This document shows positions 54,622 through 61,532 of a stretch of 64,000 bases of DNA, one piece after another. The DNA lies in the NCBI RefSeq assembly GCF_900099965.1, contig NZ_FNDJ01000006.1, positions 62,001 to 126,000 of the forward strand, read 5' to 3'. The notes under the pieces were generated by a model that searched no databases, had not been told where the DNA came from, and saw only the letters and a list, made by a program, of their open reading frames with translations. The stretch comes from Nonomuraea jiangxiensis (GTDB lineage Bacteria; Actinomycetota; Actinomycetes; Streptosporangiales; Streptosporangiaceae). The translations under genes and the position numbers were made by a program. Each line of letters begins with the position of its first letter. Position 1 is the first letter of the stretch.

Positions 54622-54768
54622 AGCGAGTGACGGGAATCGCACCCGCGTTGTCAGCTTGGGAACTGCACCGATCAGGGTCCCTGTTGCAGGGCGCTGCTGG
54701 TCACCGGGGATGTCGGCAAGGTCATGAGTGACCATGGTTGCCCCCTCGTCACCCTGGTTAATGGCCCG
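54622..54768. repeat. Decayed att core (5) with left-end and arm repeat
   Basis: Bases 54622-54662 match the tRNA-Gly core with four or five changes. The right side (GCACCGATCAGGGTCC, GGTCATGAGTGACCATGG?-type words and GTTAATGGCCCG at 54757) aligns with the left ends at 57.3 and 60.3 kb. Confidence 0.7.
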
Positions 54769-54844
54769 AGACACGCACTGAGGTCGCGATCCGGACCACG
54801 TACGCCGAGGCTTCCTCTGTCCGGCTGTACACCATGGGAAAGTG

Positions 54845-55378
54845 TCAGCGCGACGGGCAGTACACGACGCCGTCAAGGCTGTCATCGGCGTAAGCTGCCG
54901 CGTTCGTCAAATGGCCGTCGCACGGGCCGACTTTGGTCACCGTACGGCCGTCCCTGAACACAATCTGGAGCCCATGCTCGACCTCCCAGTCGCATTCGCA
55001 CACCAGCGACACGTAGACGTGCCGGTCGCCGTATGAGTCGCGGCTAACTATCGGATTGTCCCCGAACTGGATGTGGTCAAGCACGTCGTGTGGGCCTTCA
55101 ATCTCGACGTACCAGTCGTCGTCGCCAGCCGCCACAATGTCGTCCGTGACGTCGCGGTAGTAGGCGAAGATCGACGGTGTCGCCGCGGTCAGCGCCGATC
55201 GGTCGAGCGCCAGGAAGGTACGGATCGCGGCGTGGAAGTCTTCGGGTGCGGGGTCATCGTCATAGCCCTCAACGGCGATGCGGCATCGCTCACCGCCGAG
55301 AACCGGCACGGGAACAGGTTCGCTCTGATACCAGCCCACATCGTCGACGAGGACCGGGCCGAGGCCGGGGATCTGCAT
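54845..55378 (-). CDS. DUF6985-like acidic protein
   Basis: The 177-residue protein has GPVLVDDVGWYQSEPVPVPV, the block VEGYDDDPAPEDFHAAIRTF, VYVSLVCECDWEVEHGLQIV and TKVGPCDGHLTNAAAYADDS. These fit the uncharacterised DUF6985 family as I know it. It is acidic and soluble. Such proteins are often found with immunity-type genes. It is on the minus strand, opposite most cassette genes around it. Confidence 0.68.
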   Translation of the reverse strand: MQIPGLGPVLVDDVGWYQSEPVPVPVLGGERCRIAVEGYDDDPAPEDFHAAIRTFLALDRSALTAATPSIFAYYRDVTDDIVAAGDDDWYVEIEGPHDVLDHIQFGDNPIVSRDSYGDRHVYVSLVCECDWEVEHGLQIVFRDGRTVTKVGPCDGHLTNAAAYADDSLDGVVYCPSR

Positions 55379-55730
55379 GCCCGCCAGAGTACAGAGCCGA
55401 TCTGGGCCTCAAACGGGGACTTAGTCACTTGGACATCCACGTTCCTGGCAGCGCCTACGGGATACAACTCGCCTACGCGCCTGAGCAGGCTCCCACCTTC
55501 TGTAGGCCGCATGATGCACTCCGGGCTGCGTTGTATCCCGTCCGGCTGGTCCATGCCTCAGCCTGGAATCGGACCGCAACTATGCTGCTCGGTGATCCGT
55601 GCTGAGGAACAAAGCACGGATCACCGATCGCCCCCAGCCGGCCAACCATGCTGTGGCGATCGTAGTGCTCCATCTGTGCGGCGTCGTCCACAGCAACCCT
55701 GCCGGAGCGCTCGGTGGTACGTTACGGCGA
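55379..55730. other. Gap with a 14-bp-stem hairpin
   Basis: The hairpin at 55590-55626 is the only clear structure. Several short frames exist on both strands but none has a convincing start or composition. Confidence 0.35.
55590..55626. terminator. 14-bp perfect-stem hairpin
   Basis: CGGTGATCCGTGCT (55590-55603) pairs fully with AGCACGGATCACCG (55613-55626) around a 9-base loop. It lies about 105 bases past the stop of the minus-strand gene at 55731 and is probably its terminator. Confidence 0.65.
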
Positions 55731-56027
55731 TCACCCTGGAGCCGGAGTGCCCTCGCCAGAGGCGTTCATCCTGGCCTGGCTACGGAATTCGCTGAGCCAG
55801 CCGGCTATCGCATCGTCGTCGTGGAGATACTCGCCTTCGGGCCCGGTACGCAGGTCGATGCCGTGGAGGAGTCCTAGCGCCCACCACATGAGGTCATCGT
55901 CTCCCTCGGGGACATCGCACAGACCCCATTGCGCGGCCCACCGATCGACCTCGTCACGGGTCGTGGCGCCGTGGAGAAGGCCATCGAAGTGCGCTTCGAT
56001 CTCGGCGCGGGATGGTTGAGCCGCCAC
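55731..56027 (-). CDS. Small hypothetical acidic protein
   Basis: GTG 56027 opens a 98-residue protein: AAQPSRAEIEAHFDGLLHGA, DEVDRWAAQWGLCDVPEGDD and LLHGIDLRTGPEGEYLHDDD. The RDEVDRWAAQW helix and acidic middle are like a family of small actinobacterial proteins found in toxin-immunity neighbourhoods. No membrane segment or catalytic motif is seen. Confidence 0.65.
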   Translation of the reverse strand: MAAQPSRAEIEAHFDGLLHGATTRDEVDRWAAQWGLCDVPEGDDDLMWWALGLLHGIDLRTGPEGEYLHDDDAIAGWLSEFRSQARMNASGEGTPAPG

Positions 56028-56068
56028 GGGTTCAGGGTCTCATGTCTGCGCACGGCCCGAGCACGGCC

Positions 56069-56101
56069 GCGCGAGAACGGACCCCAGGCCGCACGCGCAG
56101 C
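56069..56101. repeat. 33-bp dispersed repeat, copy B
   Basis: It differs from copy A (43928) and copy C (58537) by one base. It lies about 50 bases upstream of the integrase relic that begins near 56152. Confidence 0.8.
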
Positions 56102-56151
56102 GTGCGGCCGAGCGCAGGGCAGCGCGCGGTGGCGGAGCCGCCGCCTTGAAG

Positions 56152-56574
56152 GCCGGGAGGCGAACGATTGGCATTCCGCAGAGCATCGTCCCCCGTCCTC
56201 CAGGAGCACATGGACACCTACGTCAAGAGGGAGCCGGGCTCGCTGATGTTCCCAGCAGCCAAGGGCGGGCCGATATGTCGGAGCGGCTTCAACACGCGCA
56301 CTCGGTGGGTAGGTGTGGTCACGGAGATGGGCCTCTCGGAGCTTCATTTCCACGACATGAGGCACAGGGCAACATGCTGGCCGCCGAATCGGGCGCGGGC
56401 CTCAAGGACCTCATGGCGCGTATGGGACACGACAACGTGCGAGCAGCCATGATCTACTAGCACGCCGTCAGGGGAGCCGACGAGGCGATCACCAACGCCA
56501 TCGATAGGCAGCTCGAAGCTCGGGACGATGACGGCGACGAGGGCACGGCGGGCGTACTGGTCCCGGCAGGGTGT
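56152..56574 (+). pseudogene. Tyrosine integrase relic (5) with frameshift and amber codon
   Basis: The catalytic-domain end is readable: LQEHMDTYVKREPGSLMFPA, LHFHDMRH with the His-x-x-Arg motif, then a frameshift to GAGLKDLMARMGHDNVRAAM. The catalytic Tyr is followed by TAG (56458-56460) where relics elsewhere have Gln (YQH), then HAVRGADEAITNAIDRQLEA and the tail GVLVPAG. The N-terminal half is absent. Arm repeats follow at 56581. Confidence 0.85.
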
Positions 56575-56580
56575 TCACGA

Positions 56581-56603
56581 GCTAATGGCCCGTTAATGGC
56601 CCG
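56581..56603. promoter_or_regulatory. Tandem 11-bp arm-type repeats
   Basis: GCTAATGGCCCG and TTAATGGCCCG stand in tandem right after the integrase relic. The unit recurs at 48429, 49752, 50648, 54757, 57414 and 60411. Two spaced direct repeats beside an integrase gene and core are what arm-binding sites of tyrosine integrases look like. Confidence 0.55.
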
Positions 56604-56678
56604 CGAAGATCGAACCAGTCCGAAAACAATCAAGGCCCGGGTCGGGATTCACGCCCCCACCAGGGCCTCCACGATGAG

Positions 56679-56719
56679 AGCAGGTGACGGGAATCGAATC
56701 CGCGCTGTCAGCTTGGGAA
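56679..56719. repeat. tRNA-Gly-derived att core (6)
   Basis: This matches the 41-bp core with two changes (GCAGG for GCGGG near the start, GAATCC for GAACCC). The 120 bases after it match those after the core at 53665. Confidence 0.82.
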
Positions 56720-56953
56720 CTCTTTCAAGATCATGCACTCTGAGCAGAGGAAAGACTGACCTGGGCATATGCCGGTCGACTGACCGTGAGTGCTCCGTGA
56801 TGCCCCGCTGATCGCTGTGCGAACGGGCACGCAGCGGGCACGCACCGATGTGCTGGACCGGCATATCGCAAGGCAATCCCTGATCGAGAGGACCGAACCG
56901 GTTACCCGTGAGTACACTCGACGCTCTTACCTGGATCAGCGCATGGAGCCGGA
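56720..56953. other. Left-end repeat after att core (6)
   Basis: Bases 56720-56843 repeat the segment after 53705. The remainder holds the upstream region of the membrane-protein gene; GGAGCCGGA lies just before its ATG. No other feature was seen. Confidence 0.4.
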
Positions 56954-57268
56954 ATGAGGAAACCCCACAAGCTCGGCCCCCTCGGGTGCCCTGCTCTCGC
57001 CTACTCCGGCCTTGTGCTGGCCTTAGGCATCTACTCAATCGTGATTCTGCTGACAGTCCAGGATCCGATCCTGCTGTCCGGGGTAGCGCTCATGTACCTG
57101 ACGTTTCCTCTCGGCTGGTTGATCTGGCAGATATGGGACCTGCTGCCCATCGATATGACGAATCCAATCGTGCTCGTCCTGCTCCTCGTGGGCGCGGGCT
57201 GGTTCCAAGCTTGGACGGCCTCTCGTATCGTGTGGTATCTGGAACGCCGCAGCAGTGAATCCGACTAA
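56954..57268 (+). CDS. Small membrane protein (SCO4225-like)
   Basis: The 104-residue protein has three hydrophobic helices (ALAYSGLVLALGIYSIVILL, GVALMYLTFPLGWLIWQIWD and NPIVLVLLLVGAGWFQAW). Size and layout resemble the SCO4225 family of small actinobacterial membrane proteins. It is the only gene between the att cores at 56679 and 57318, another one-gene cassette. A GGAG lies 5-6 bases before the ATG. Confidence 0.7.
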   Translation: MRKPHKLGPLGCPALAYSGLVLALGIYSIVILLTVQDPILLSGVALMYLTFPLGWLIWQIWDLLPIDMTNPIVLVLLLVGAGWFQAWTASRIVWYLERRSSESD

Positions 57269-57317
57269 TCGCACGCTTGATGCACGGAAGATCGACACGG
57301 ATACCGAAACTCGAGCC

Positions 57318-57436
57318 GTCAGCTTGGGAACTGCATCGATCACGGCCCACTGGGGCGCTGAGCTGCGCGGAAGGCCGGTCCTGAGTGACCGTGGTCGACC
57401 CCTCGTCACCCCTCCTAATGGCCCGCTAGTGGCCCG
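57318..57436. repeat. Half att core (7) with left-end and arm repeats
   Basis: GTCAGCTTGGGAACTGC keeps the inner core; the outer part is degraded (CTCGAGCC in place of the T-arm). The right side matches 47041-47100 (GATCACGGCCC, GCGCTGAGCTGC) and includes CTAATGGCCCGCTAGTGGCC at 57415. Confidence 0.72.
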
Positions 57437-57499
57437 GCGATCAGCCCGCGACCTGGTGTTTCTCGCGCGACGCGCGCACCTGCCCGGCTGACACTGAGA

Positions 57500-57695
57500 T
57501 CATCCCGTCCGCCGTCGACCCGCCCGAAGGGGAAGCGGGCCAGGGCCACGGGTCAAGGGTGGAGCGCCCCACCGGACGAACGACCCTTGACCCCCTGGTC
57601 CGCTCGGCTTGTCCCGGGTCGATGGTGGGCGGGATGATCAGGCTTCCACCTCAGCAACCACGGCCCCGGCACCCGTCGCAGTGATCATCCCGGAG
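57500..57695. repeat. Segment repeated from 45.75 kb, with inserted hairpin
   Basis: It shares ordered blocks with 45749-45895. Within it GGGTCAAGGGT (57550-57560) and ACCCTTGACCC (57583-57593) form an 11-bp stem absent from the other copy. The rest of 57437-57834 holds no supported gene. Confidence 0.55.
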
Positions 57696-57834
57696 CCGGA
57701 GCGCCCCCGCCGGATACTGCTTGAACAGAACCCTCGAAGGAGGGAACGGTGTGGATAGGGCTTCGGGGATCGGCGTTCGTACCGTATTACGGCGTGCTGA
57801 GCGCTAGGCCAGGCTTGTCGGCGAGGCCGACTGC

Positions 57835-58416
57835 TTACCAGCCATCCCAGCCTTTGTAGCCGTACCAATGATCCTTCAGATAGCGGTAGCTGTCGTCAGC
57901 TGTCTCGTCTGGCTCGCCGGAGGGTAGCCAGAGGAAACCTCTATTGTCGTCCAGAAACCACTCCTGCACTCCGAACTCTGCGCTACCGGGCACCTCTTCA
58001 CCAGTGTCGAGATCTGAGTACTGCCCCCCGTCACACACGTAGTACAGGCCCGCCCATTGGCAAGGCTCTTCGCGGTCGGGATTCTTGACTACGGCTTCGG
58101 CGTAGGCTTTTATGCTCGGTTCGGAGATTGTGAAGCGTATCCAAAACGGGGCGTCGGTGATGAGGGCGAGCACGACACCGACGGCGACGAACCACGGCAT
58201 GAACCAGCGGCTGCCTAAGCCGCCTGTCAAGGTTCCCTTGCGGTCGGCCCATACCATCCGGATCGCCCAATAAGCGAGCAGGAGACAGCCAACGGGGATC
58301 GCGAACAGGAACATCTCGATCCCGTACCAGTATGGGTAGCTGGCCCATGTCAAGATGACGGAAGCCGCGGCCGAGAAGACGGCCAGAAATGGTAATCCGG
58401 GCGGCTTGCTGATCAC
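57835..58416 (-). CDS. Membrane protein with C-terminal soluble domain
   Basis: The 193-residue protein has three N-terminal hydrophobic segments (FLAVFSAAASVILTWASYPY, MFLFAIPVGCLLLAYWAIRM, WFMPWFVAVGVVLALITDA). About 100 extracytoplasmic residues follow, with a Cys pair (EEPCQWAGLYYVCDGG) and a Trp/Tyr-rich C-terminus (HWYGYKGWDGW). No family is recognised. A disulfide in the outside domain is plausible. It is minus-strand, in the same segment as the phosphatase gene. Confidence 0.68.
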   Translation of the reverse strand: MISKPPGLPFLAVFSAAASVILTWASYPYWYGIEMFLFAIPVGCLLLAYWAIRMVWADRKGTLTGGLGSRWFMPWFVAVGVVLALITDAPFWIRFTISEPSIKAYAEAVVKNPDREEPCQWAGLYYVCDGGQYSDLDTGEEVPGSAEFGVQEWFLDDNRGFLWLPSGEPDETADDSYRYLKDHWYGYKGWDGW

Positions 58417-58536
58417 GGCGTCACCCTAGCGCCATCCGGTTACGCCGGACAGTCGGCACAACTGGCCTTCGCGGCGGTGCGGCGCTCGGACGTTGAGTTC
58501 GGGGTGTACGGCGCGGCGATGCCCGCGTGGCGCGGC

Positions 58537-58569
58537 GCGCGAGAACGGCCCCCAGGCCGCACGCGCAGC
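58537..58569. repeat. 33-bp dispersed repeat, copy C
   Basis: It is identical to copy A at 43928. A highly GC-rich CGGCGGCG stretch and GATACCTACAAGAGC follow, the latter shared with 46.37 kb. Confidence 0.8.
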
Positions 58570-58631
58570 GCGGCGGCGCTGGCGCAGGGCGTACGGCGGC
58601 GCGCCGCGCCGCCGCCTGATACCTACAAGAG

Positions 58632-59456
58632 CTATTTGGCAACGCGCCGGTTCAACACTGTGTCCTTACGAGCCTCGGCGATGAGGTCGATGAGGTCGGC
58701 CACGAGCTTGGGGCTTGCGGCGATGGTCGCGTGAGCGGTCATGCTGTGCGGGCTGCCATCCAAGTCGACCACGGTGGCGCCGGCCTCACGGGCGATGATG
58801 GCCCCGGCGGCGGTGTCCCACGGATTGTTGCTGAGCATGATGTTGGCGTCGATCTTGCCCTCTGCCACCCAAGCGAGATCGATTGCGGCTGAGCCGAACA
58901 TTCGTATGCGCTGTACACGCGCAGCAAGTTCTTGAGTCAGCGCGAGCCGCGGCCGGTTCCGCTCGTCCGCGTTCTCACCCACGGCATAGTCGCCGATCGC
59001 CACGATCGCTGTCCGCAGCTCGCGGGCCTCGCTCACTCGAATCTTGGATCCGTTGGCGACAGCACCGGCGCCTTTGGCTGCCGCATAGCGGAGGTCGAGA
59101 AACGGCAGGTCGATGAGCCCGAGTGTGGGTGTGCGTTGATCGATCAGGCCCAAGGACACGGCGCAGAGCGGGATGCCGTGCAAGAAGTTGGCCGTTCCGT
59201 CCACGGGGTCCAGTGCCCACGTCAGGCCGTCGCTCGTGCGGCTGACGCCTTCCTCCTCGCCAAGGAATCCGATCTCGGGCGTCTCGCGAGACAGGAACTC
59301 CCGCACGGCGTGCTCAACGGCGTAGTCCACCTCCGTTGCCATGTCCCGGTCGCCTTTGGCCGTTACAACGCCGGGAGCCTTGGTGCGGATGATCTCTCTG
59401 GCGATCGACACGGCGTGTTCGGCGATGGGGAGAAGAGTCCGGGCGTCGATGGTCAT
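58632..59456 (-). CDS. Inositol monophosphatase family protein
   Basis: The 274-residue protein has the three IMPase metal-site motifs: GFLGEEEG, WALDPVDGTANFLHG and NNPWDTAAGAIIAREAGATV. Length and order are normal, and nothing suggests decay. The family dephosphorylates inositol phosphates, PAP, fructose bisphosphate or histidinol phosphate. Its start faces the truncated N-terminus of the integrase relic 4 bases away, so insertion of this gene may have replaced the integrase 5' end. It looks like functional cargo. Confidence 0.88.
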   Translation of the reverse strand: MTIDARTLLPIAEHAVSIAREIIRTKAPGVVTAKGDRDMATEVDYAVEHAVREFLSRETPEIGFLGEEEGVSRTSDGLTWALDPVDGTANFLHGIPLCAVSLGLIDQRTPTLGLIDLPFLDLRYAAAKGAGAVANGSKIRVSEARELRTAIVAIGDYAVGENADERNRPRLALTQELAARVQRIRMFGSAAIDLAWVAEGKIDANIMLSNNPWDTAAGAIIAREAGATVVDLDGSPHSMTAHATIAASPKLVADLIDLIAEARKDTVLNRRVAK

Positions 59457-59459
59457 ACA

Positions 59460-60266
59460 GGTTTACTCCGCTCCCACGACAACGGCGTAGGACCGGTCAC
59501 CGTGCCAAGGCGTACCGGCTCCTGAAGGCCATCTTCAACACGGCAGTAGAGGATGGGCTGATCAAGGCCAACCCGTGCACCATCAAGGAGGCAGGCAAGG
59601 AGGACTCTCCCGAGCGGCCCGTGCTGACCATGAAGTAGGTCTTCGCCCTGACCGATGCCATCGAGCCACGGTTCCGCATGCTGGTCCTGCTCGCCACCTT
59701 CGCCAGCTTGCGGTGGGGCGAACTGGCAGCACTCCAGCGCAAGAACCTCGACCTGGACGCGGGAACGATCCGCGTCGTCGGCACCACGACCGAACTCAAG
59801 GACGGCTCGGTGACGATCGGTCCACCCAAGTCGGAAACGGGCAAGCGCCTCATCAGCATCCCGCGACCCTGCTCCCCGACCTTCGCAAACACATGGAGAC
59901 GTACGCCGAGAAGGGCGAACACGGACACGTCTCGTCGGCCCCAAGAGCGCCAAACTCCGGCGCGCGAATTTCACCCGAGTCTGGGCGGCGGCGCTCAAGA
60001 AGGCGAGACTCGGCAGATTTCACTTCCATGATCTTCGCCACACCGGAAACGCCCTCTCCGCCCAGTCTGGTGCCACCCTTCGGGATCTCATGACCCGCAT
60101 GGGGCACTCCTCCACGCGGGCCACCCTGATTTACCAGCACATCGCGATGGAGCGTGACAGGGCCATCGCAGACGCTCTCGGCAAGCTCGCCGAGAAGCGT
60201 AACGGGCACAGAAGATCGAAGTCAGCCTTAGAAACGATCAAAGCCAGGTCGGGAATCAGCCTTTGA
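59460..60266 (+). pseudogene. Tyrosine integrase relic (6), most complete copy
   Basis: The readable parts are AYRLLKAIFNTAVEDGLIKA (core-binding), a TAG at 59636-59638, and the catalytic Arg block FASLRWGELAALQRKNLDLD. Two frameshifts near 59868 and 59935 lead to FHFHDLRHTGNALSA (His-x-x-Arg), TRMGHSSTRATLIYQH (His and Tyr) and a tail to TGA 60266. All four catalytic blocks survive but are in different frames. The N-terminal arm-binding domain is lost at the IMPase gene. It ends 20 bases before an att core. Confidence 0.88.
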
Positions 60267-60275
60267 CCTGGCTTT
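60240..60275. terminator. Terminator-like hairpin before att core
   Basis: AAAGCCAGGTC (60240-60250) and GACCTGGCTTT (60265-60275) form an 11-bp stem with a 14-base loop and a short T-run. Similar CCCAG/CTGGG pairs precede the cores at 47.0, 49.8, 53.6 and 56.7 kb. Confidence 0.7.
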
Positions 60276-60286
60276 CTCAGTCTGAG

Positions 60287-60327
60287 AGCGGGTGACGTGA
60301 ATCGAACCCGCGCTGTCAGCTTGGGAA
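60287..60327. repeat. tRNA-Gly-derived att core (8)
   Basis: 40 of 41 bases match the tRNA-Gly gene (GTGACGTGAATC in place of GTGACGGGAATC). It is the core closest to the intact tRNA, about 1.07 kb away, and bounds the HigB/HigA cassette. Confidence 0.88.
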
Positions 60328-60575
60328 CTGCAGGGAGCTTGGCTCGTAGGGGCGTTGACCTGGGGCTGAGGCCGGTCATGAGTGACCGTGGTTGACCCTT
60401 CGTTACCGCCGTTAATGGCACGCTAATGGCACGGCGATCAGGCTGCGACCTGGTATTTCCCGCGCGACGCGCACACACCGCCCGCCTGGTCACCCCGTTG
60501 TCCACCGTCGGTCCGCCTGAAGGGGAAGTGGAGATGCGGACATGGAGAATATGACTAGATGGTTATAATCGTTGT
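60328..60575. promoter_or_regulatory. Left end, arm repeats and leaderless promoter for higBA
   Basis: GTTAATGGCACGCTAATGGC (60411-60430) is the best-preserved tandem arm site. Further on, TATAAT at 60564-60569 lies only 6 bases before the ATG at 60576, so transcripts should start at or next to the A of the start codon. The -35 region is weak (no TTGACA). Confidence 0.6.
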
Positions 60576-60956
60576 ATGAGCTGGGAGGTCAGCCTTCATC
60601 CGGAGGTCGAGGCGTGGTATCTGACCATATGCGCAACCGATCCGGAGACTGCAGACCTGATCAAGGACGCGATCGATCAGCTCTCGGAGGAAGGCCCGAC
60701 GGCGCGCCGTCCTCTGGTTGACCGGGTACAGGGCAGCCGGTACCACAACATGAAGGAACTACGTCCGCCCTCATCGGGGACGAGTGAGATCCGGATGTTG
60801 TTCTGCTTCGATCCGGCAAGGGAAGCGATCTTTCTGGTAGCCGGCGACAAAGCCGGCAACTGGAACCGCTGGTATCGGGAAGCGATACCACTGGCTGATG
60901 AACGATTTGCCCAGCACCTGATCAAGCTCAACCAAGAGGAGCAGGAGGAGCGATGA
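60576..60956 (+). CDS. higB: HigB/Gp49-type RelE-superfamily toxin
   Basis: The 126-residue protein matches the Gp49-like HigB group: WEVSLHPEVEAWYLTICATD, the core VQGSRYHNMKELRP, EIRMLFCFDPAREAIFLVAG and GDKAGNWNRWYREAIPLADE. These supply the basic and aromatic residues of the RelE-type mRNA-interferase fold. It precedes and overlaps the antitoxin gene, the toxin-first order of hig systems. A TATAAT directly before the ATG suggests a leaderless transcript. Ribosome-dependent mRNA cleavage is the known family activity. Confidence 0.87.
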   Translation: MSWEVSLHPEVEAWYLTICATDPETADLIKDAIDQLSEEGPTARRPLVDRVQGSRYHNMKELRPPSSGTSEIRMLFCFDPAREAIFLVAGDKAGNWNRWYREAIPLADERFAQHLIKLNQEEQEER

Positions 60957-61285
60957 GCACTCGGTACAGCAAGTGGTCGGACGTCAAGGCCAAGGCGGCA
61001 GCGATCGACCCGCGAGACGAGACGGAACGCGCTGCCGGGGAGGCCGTCGCGCGTGAACGCCGCGAAGCGTACGTCCGCGGATTCCAGCTCGCCGAGATCC
61101 GCCAGGCCGCCGGTGTTACCCAGGCTGAACTCGCCCACACCTTGGGAGTCAGCCAAGCTCGCATCTCCAAGATCGAGCATGGCGAGGTGTCCGGCATCGA
61201 CGTCGTACGAGAGTACATCGCTGCGCTCGGGGGTCACTTGGATCTCGTTGCTACGCTCGGCGATCGAACCTGGAAAGTCGCCTGA
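60953..61285 (+). CDS. higA: HigA-type XRE antitoxin
   Basis: The start overlaps the toxin stop as ATGA. The 110-residue protein has a helical toxin-binding N-terminus and a C-terminal XRE helix-turn-helix (RQAAGVTQAELAHTLGVSQA, RISKIEHGEVSGIDVVREYI), ending GGHLDLVATLGDRTWKVA. It should neutralise HigB and repress the operon. A second copy of its last ~20 residues survives as a relic at 52478-52540. Confidence 0.9.
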   Translation: MSTRYSKWSDVKAKAAAIDPRDETERAAGEAVARERREAYVRGFQLAEIRQAAGVTQAELAHTLGVSQARISKIEHGEVSGIDVVREYIAALGGHLDLVATLGDRTWKVA

Positions 61286-61360
61286 CAAGGCGCACCGATC
61301 CGCGGCCAAAGTAGTTCAGAGCTTCGACCATGTCAGCCCTGACCTGGGCCTTCGTTGTGG

Positions 61361-61431
61361 AGCGGGTGACGGGAATCGAACCCGCGCTGTCAGCTTGGGA
61401 AGCTGATGTTCTGCCATTGAACTACACCCGC
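61361..61431 (-). tRNA. tRNA-Gly (anticodon TCC)
   Basis: The 71-nt gene reads 5' GCGGGTG in the acceptor stem, D-arm GTTCAATGGCAGAAC, anticodon arm CAGCTTCCCAAGCTG with anticodon TCC, T-arm GCGGGTTCGATTCCCGT and acceptor CACCCGC plus T. Both acceptor strands pair fully, and no CCA is encoded. Its 3' part is the source of the att cores in the region to its left. All integrations lie past its 3' end, so the gene stays intact. Confidence 0.97.
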
Positions 61432-61532
61432 GTGCGACTCGATGTCGCGACCCCCACACTCTAGCGGAAAGTTGGTCCACATCAGCAATCCCGGGGCCCC
61501 AGAGTTCCTGTACTGACGGTAAGTTGCTCTCC

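Noticed and set aside
47004..60327. tRNA-like 3' ends at 47.0, 53.7, 54.6, 56.7 and 60.3 kb as extra tRNA-Gly genes
   Set aside because: They contain only the acceptor 3' strand, T-arm and part of the anticodon stem. The D-arm and 5' acceptor strand are missing, so they are att cores and not genes.
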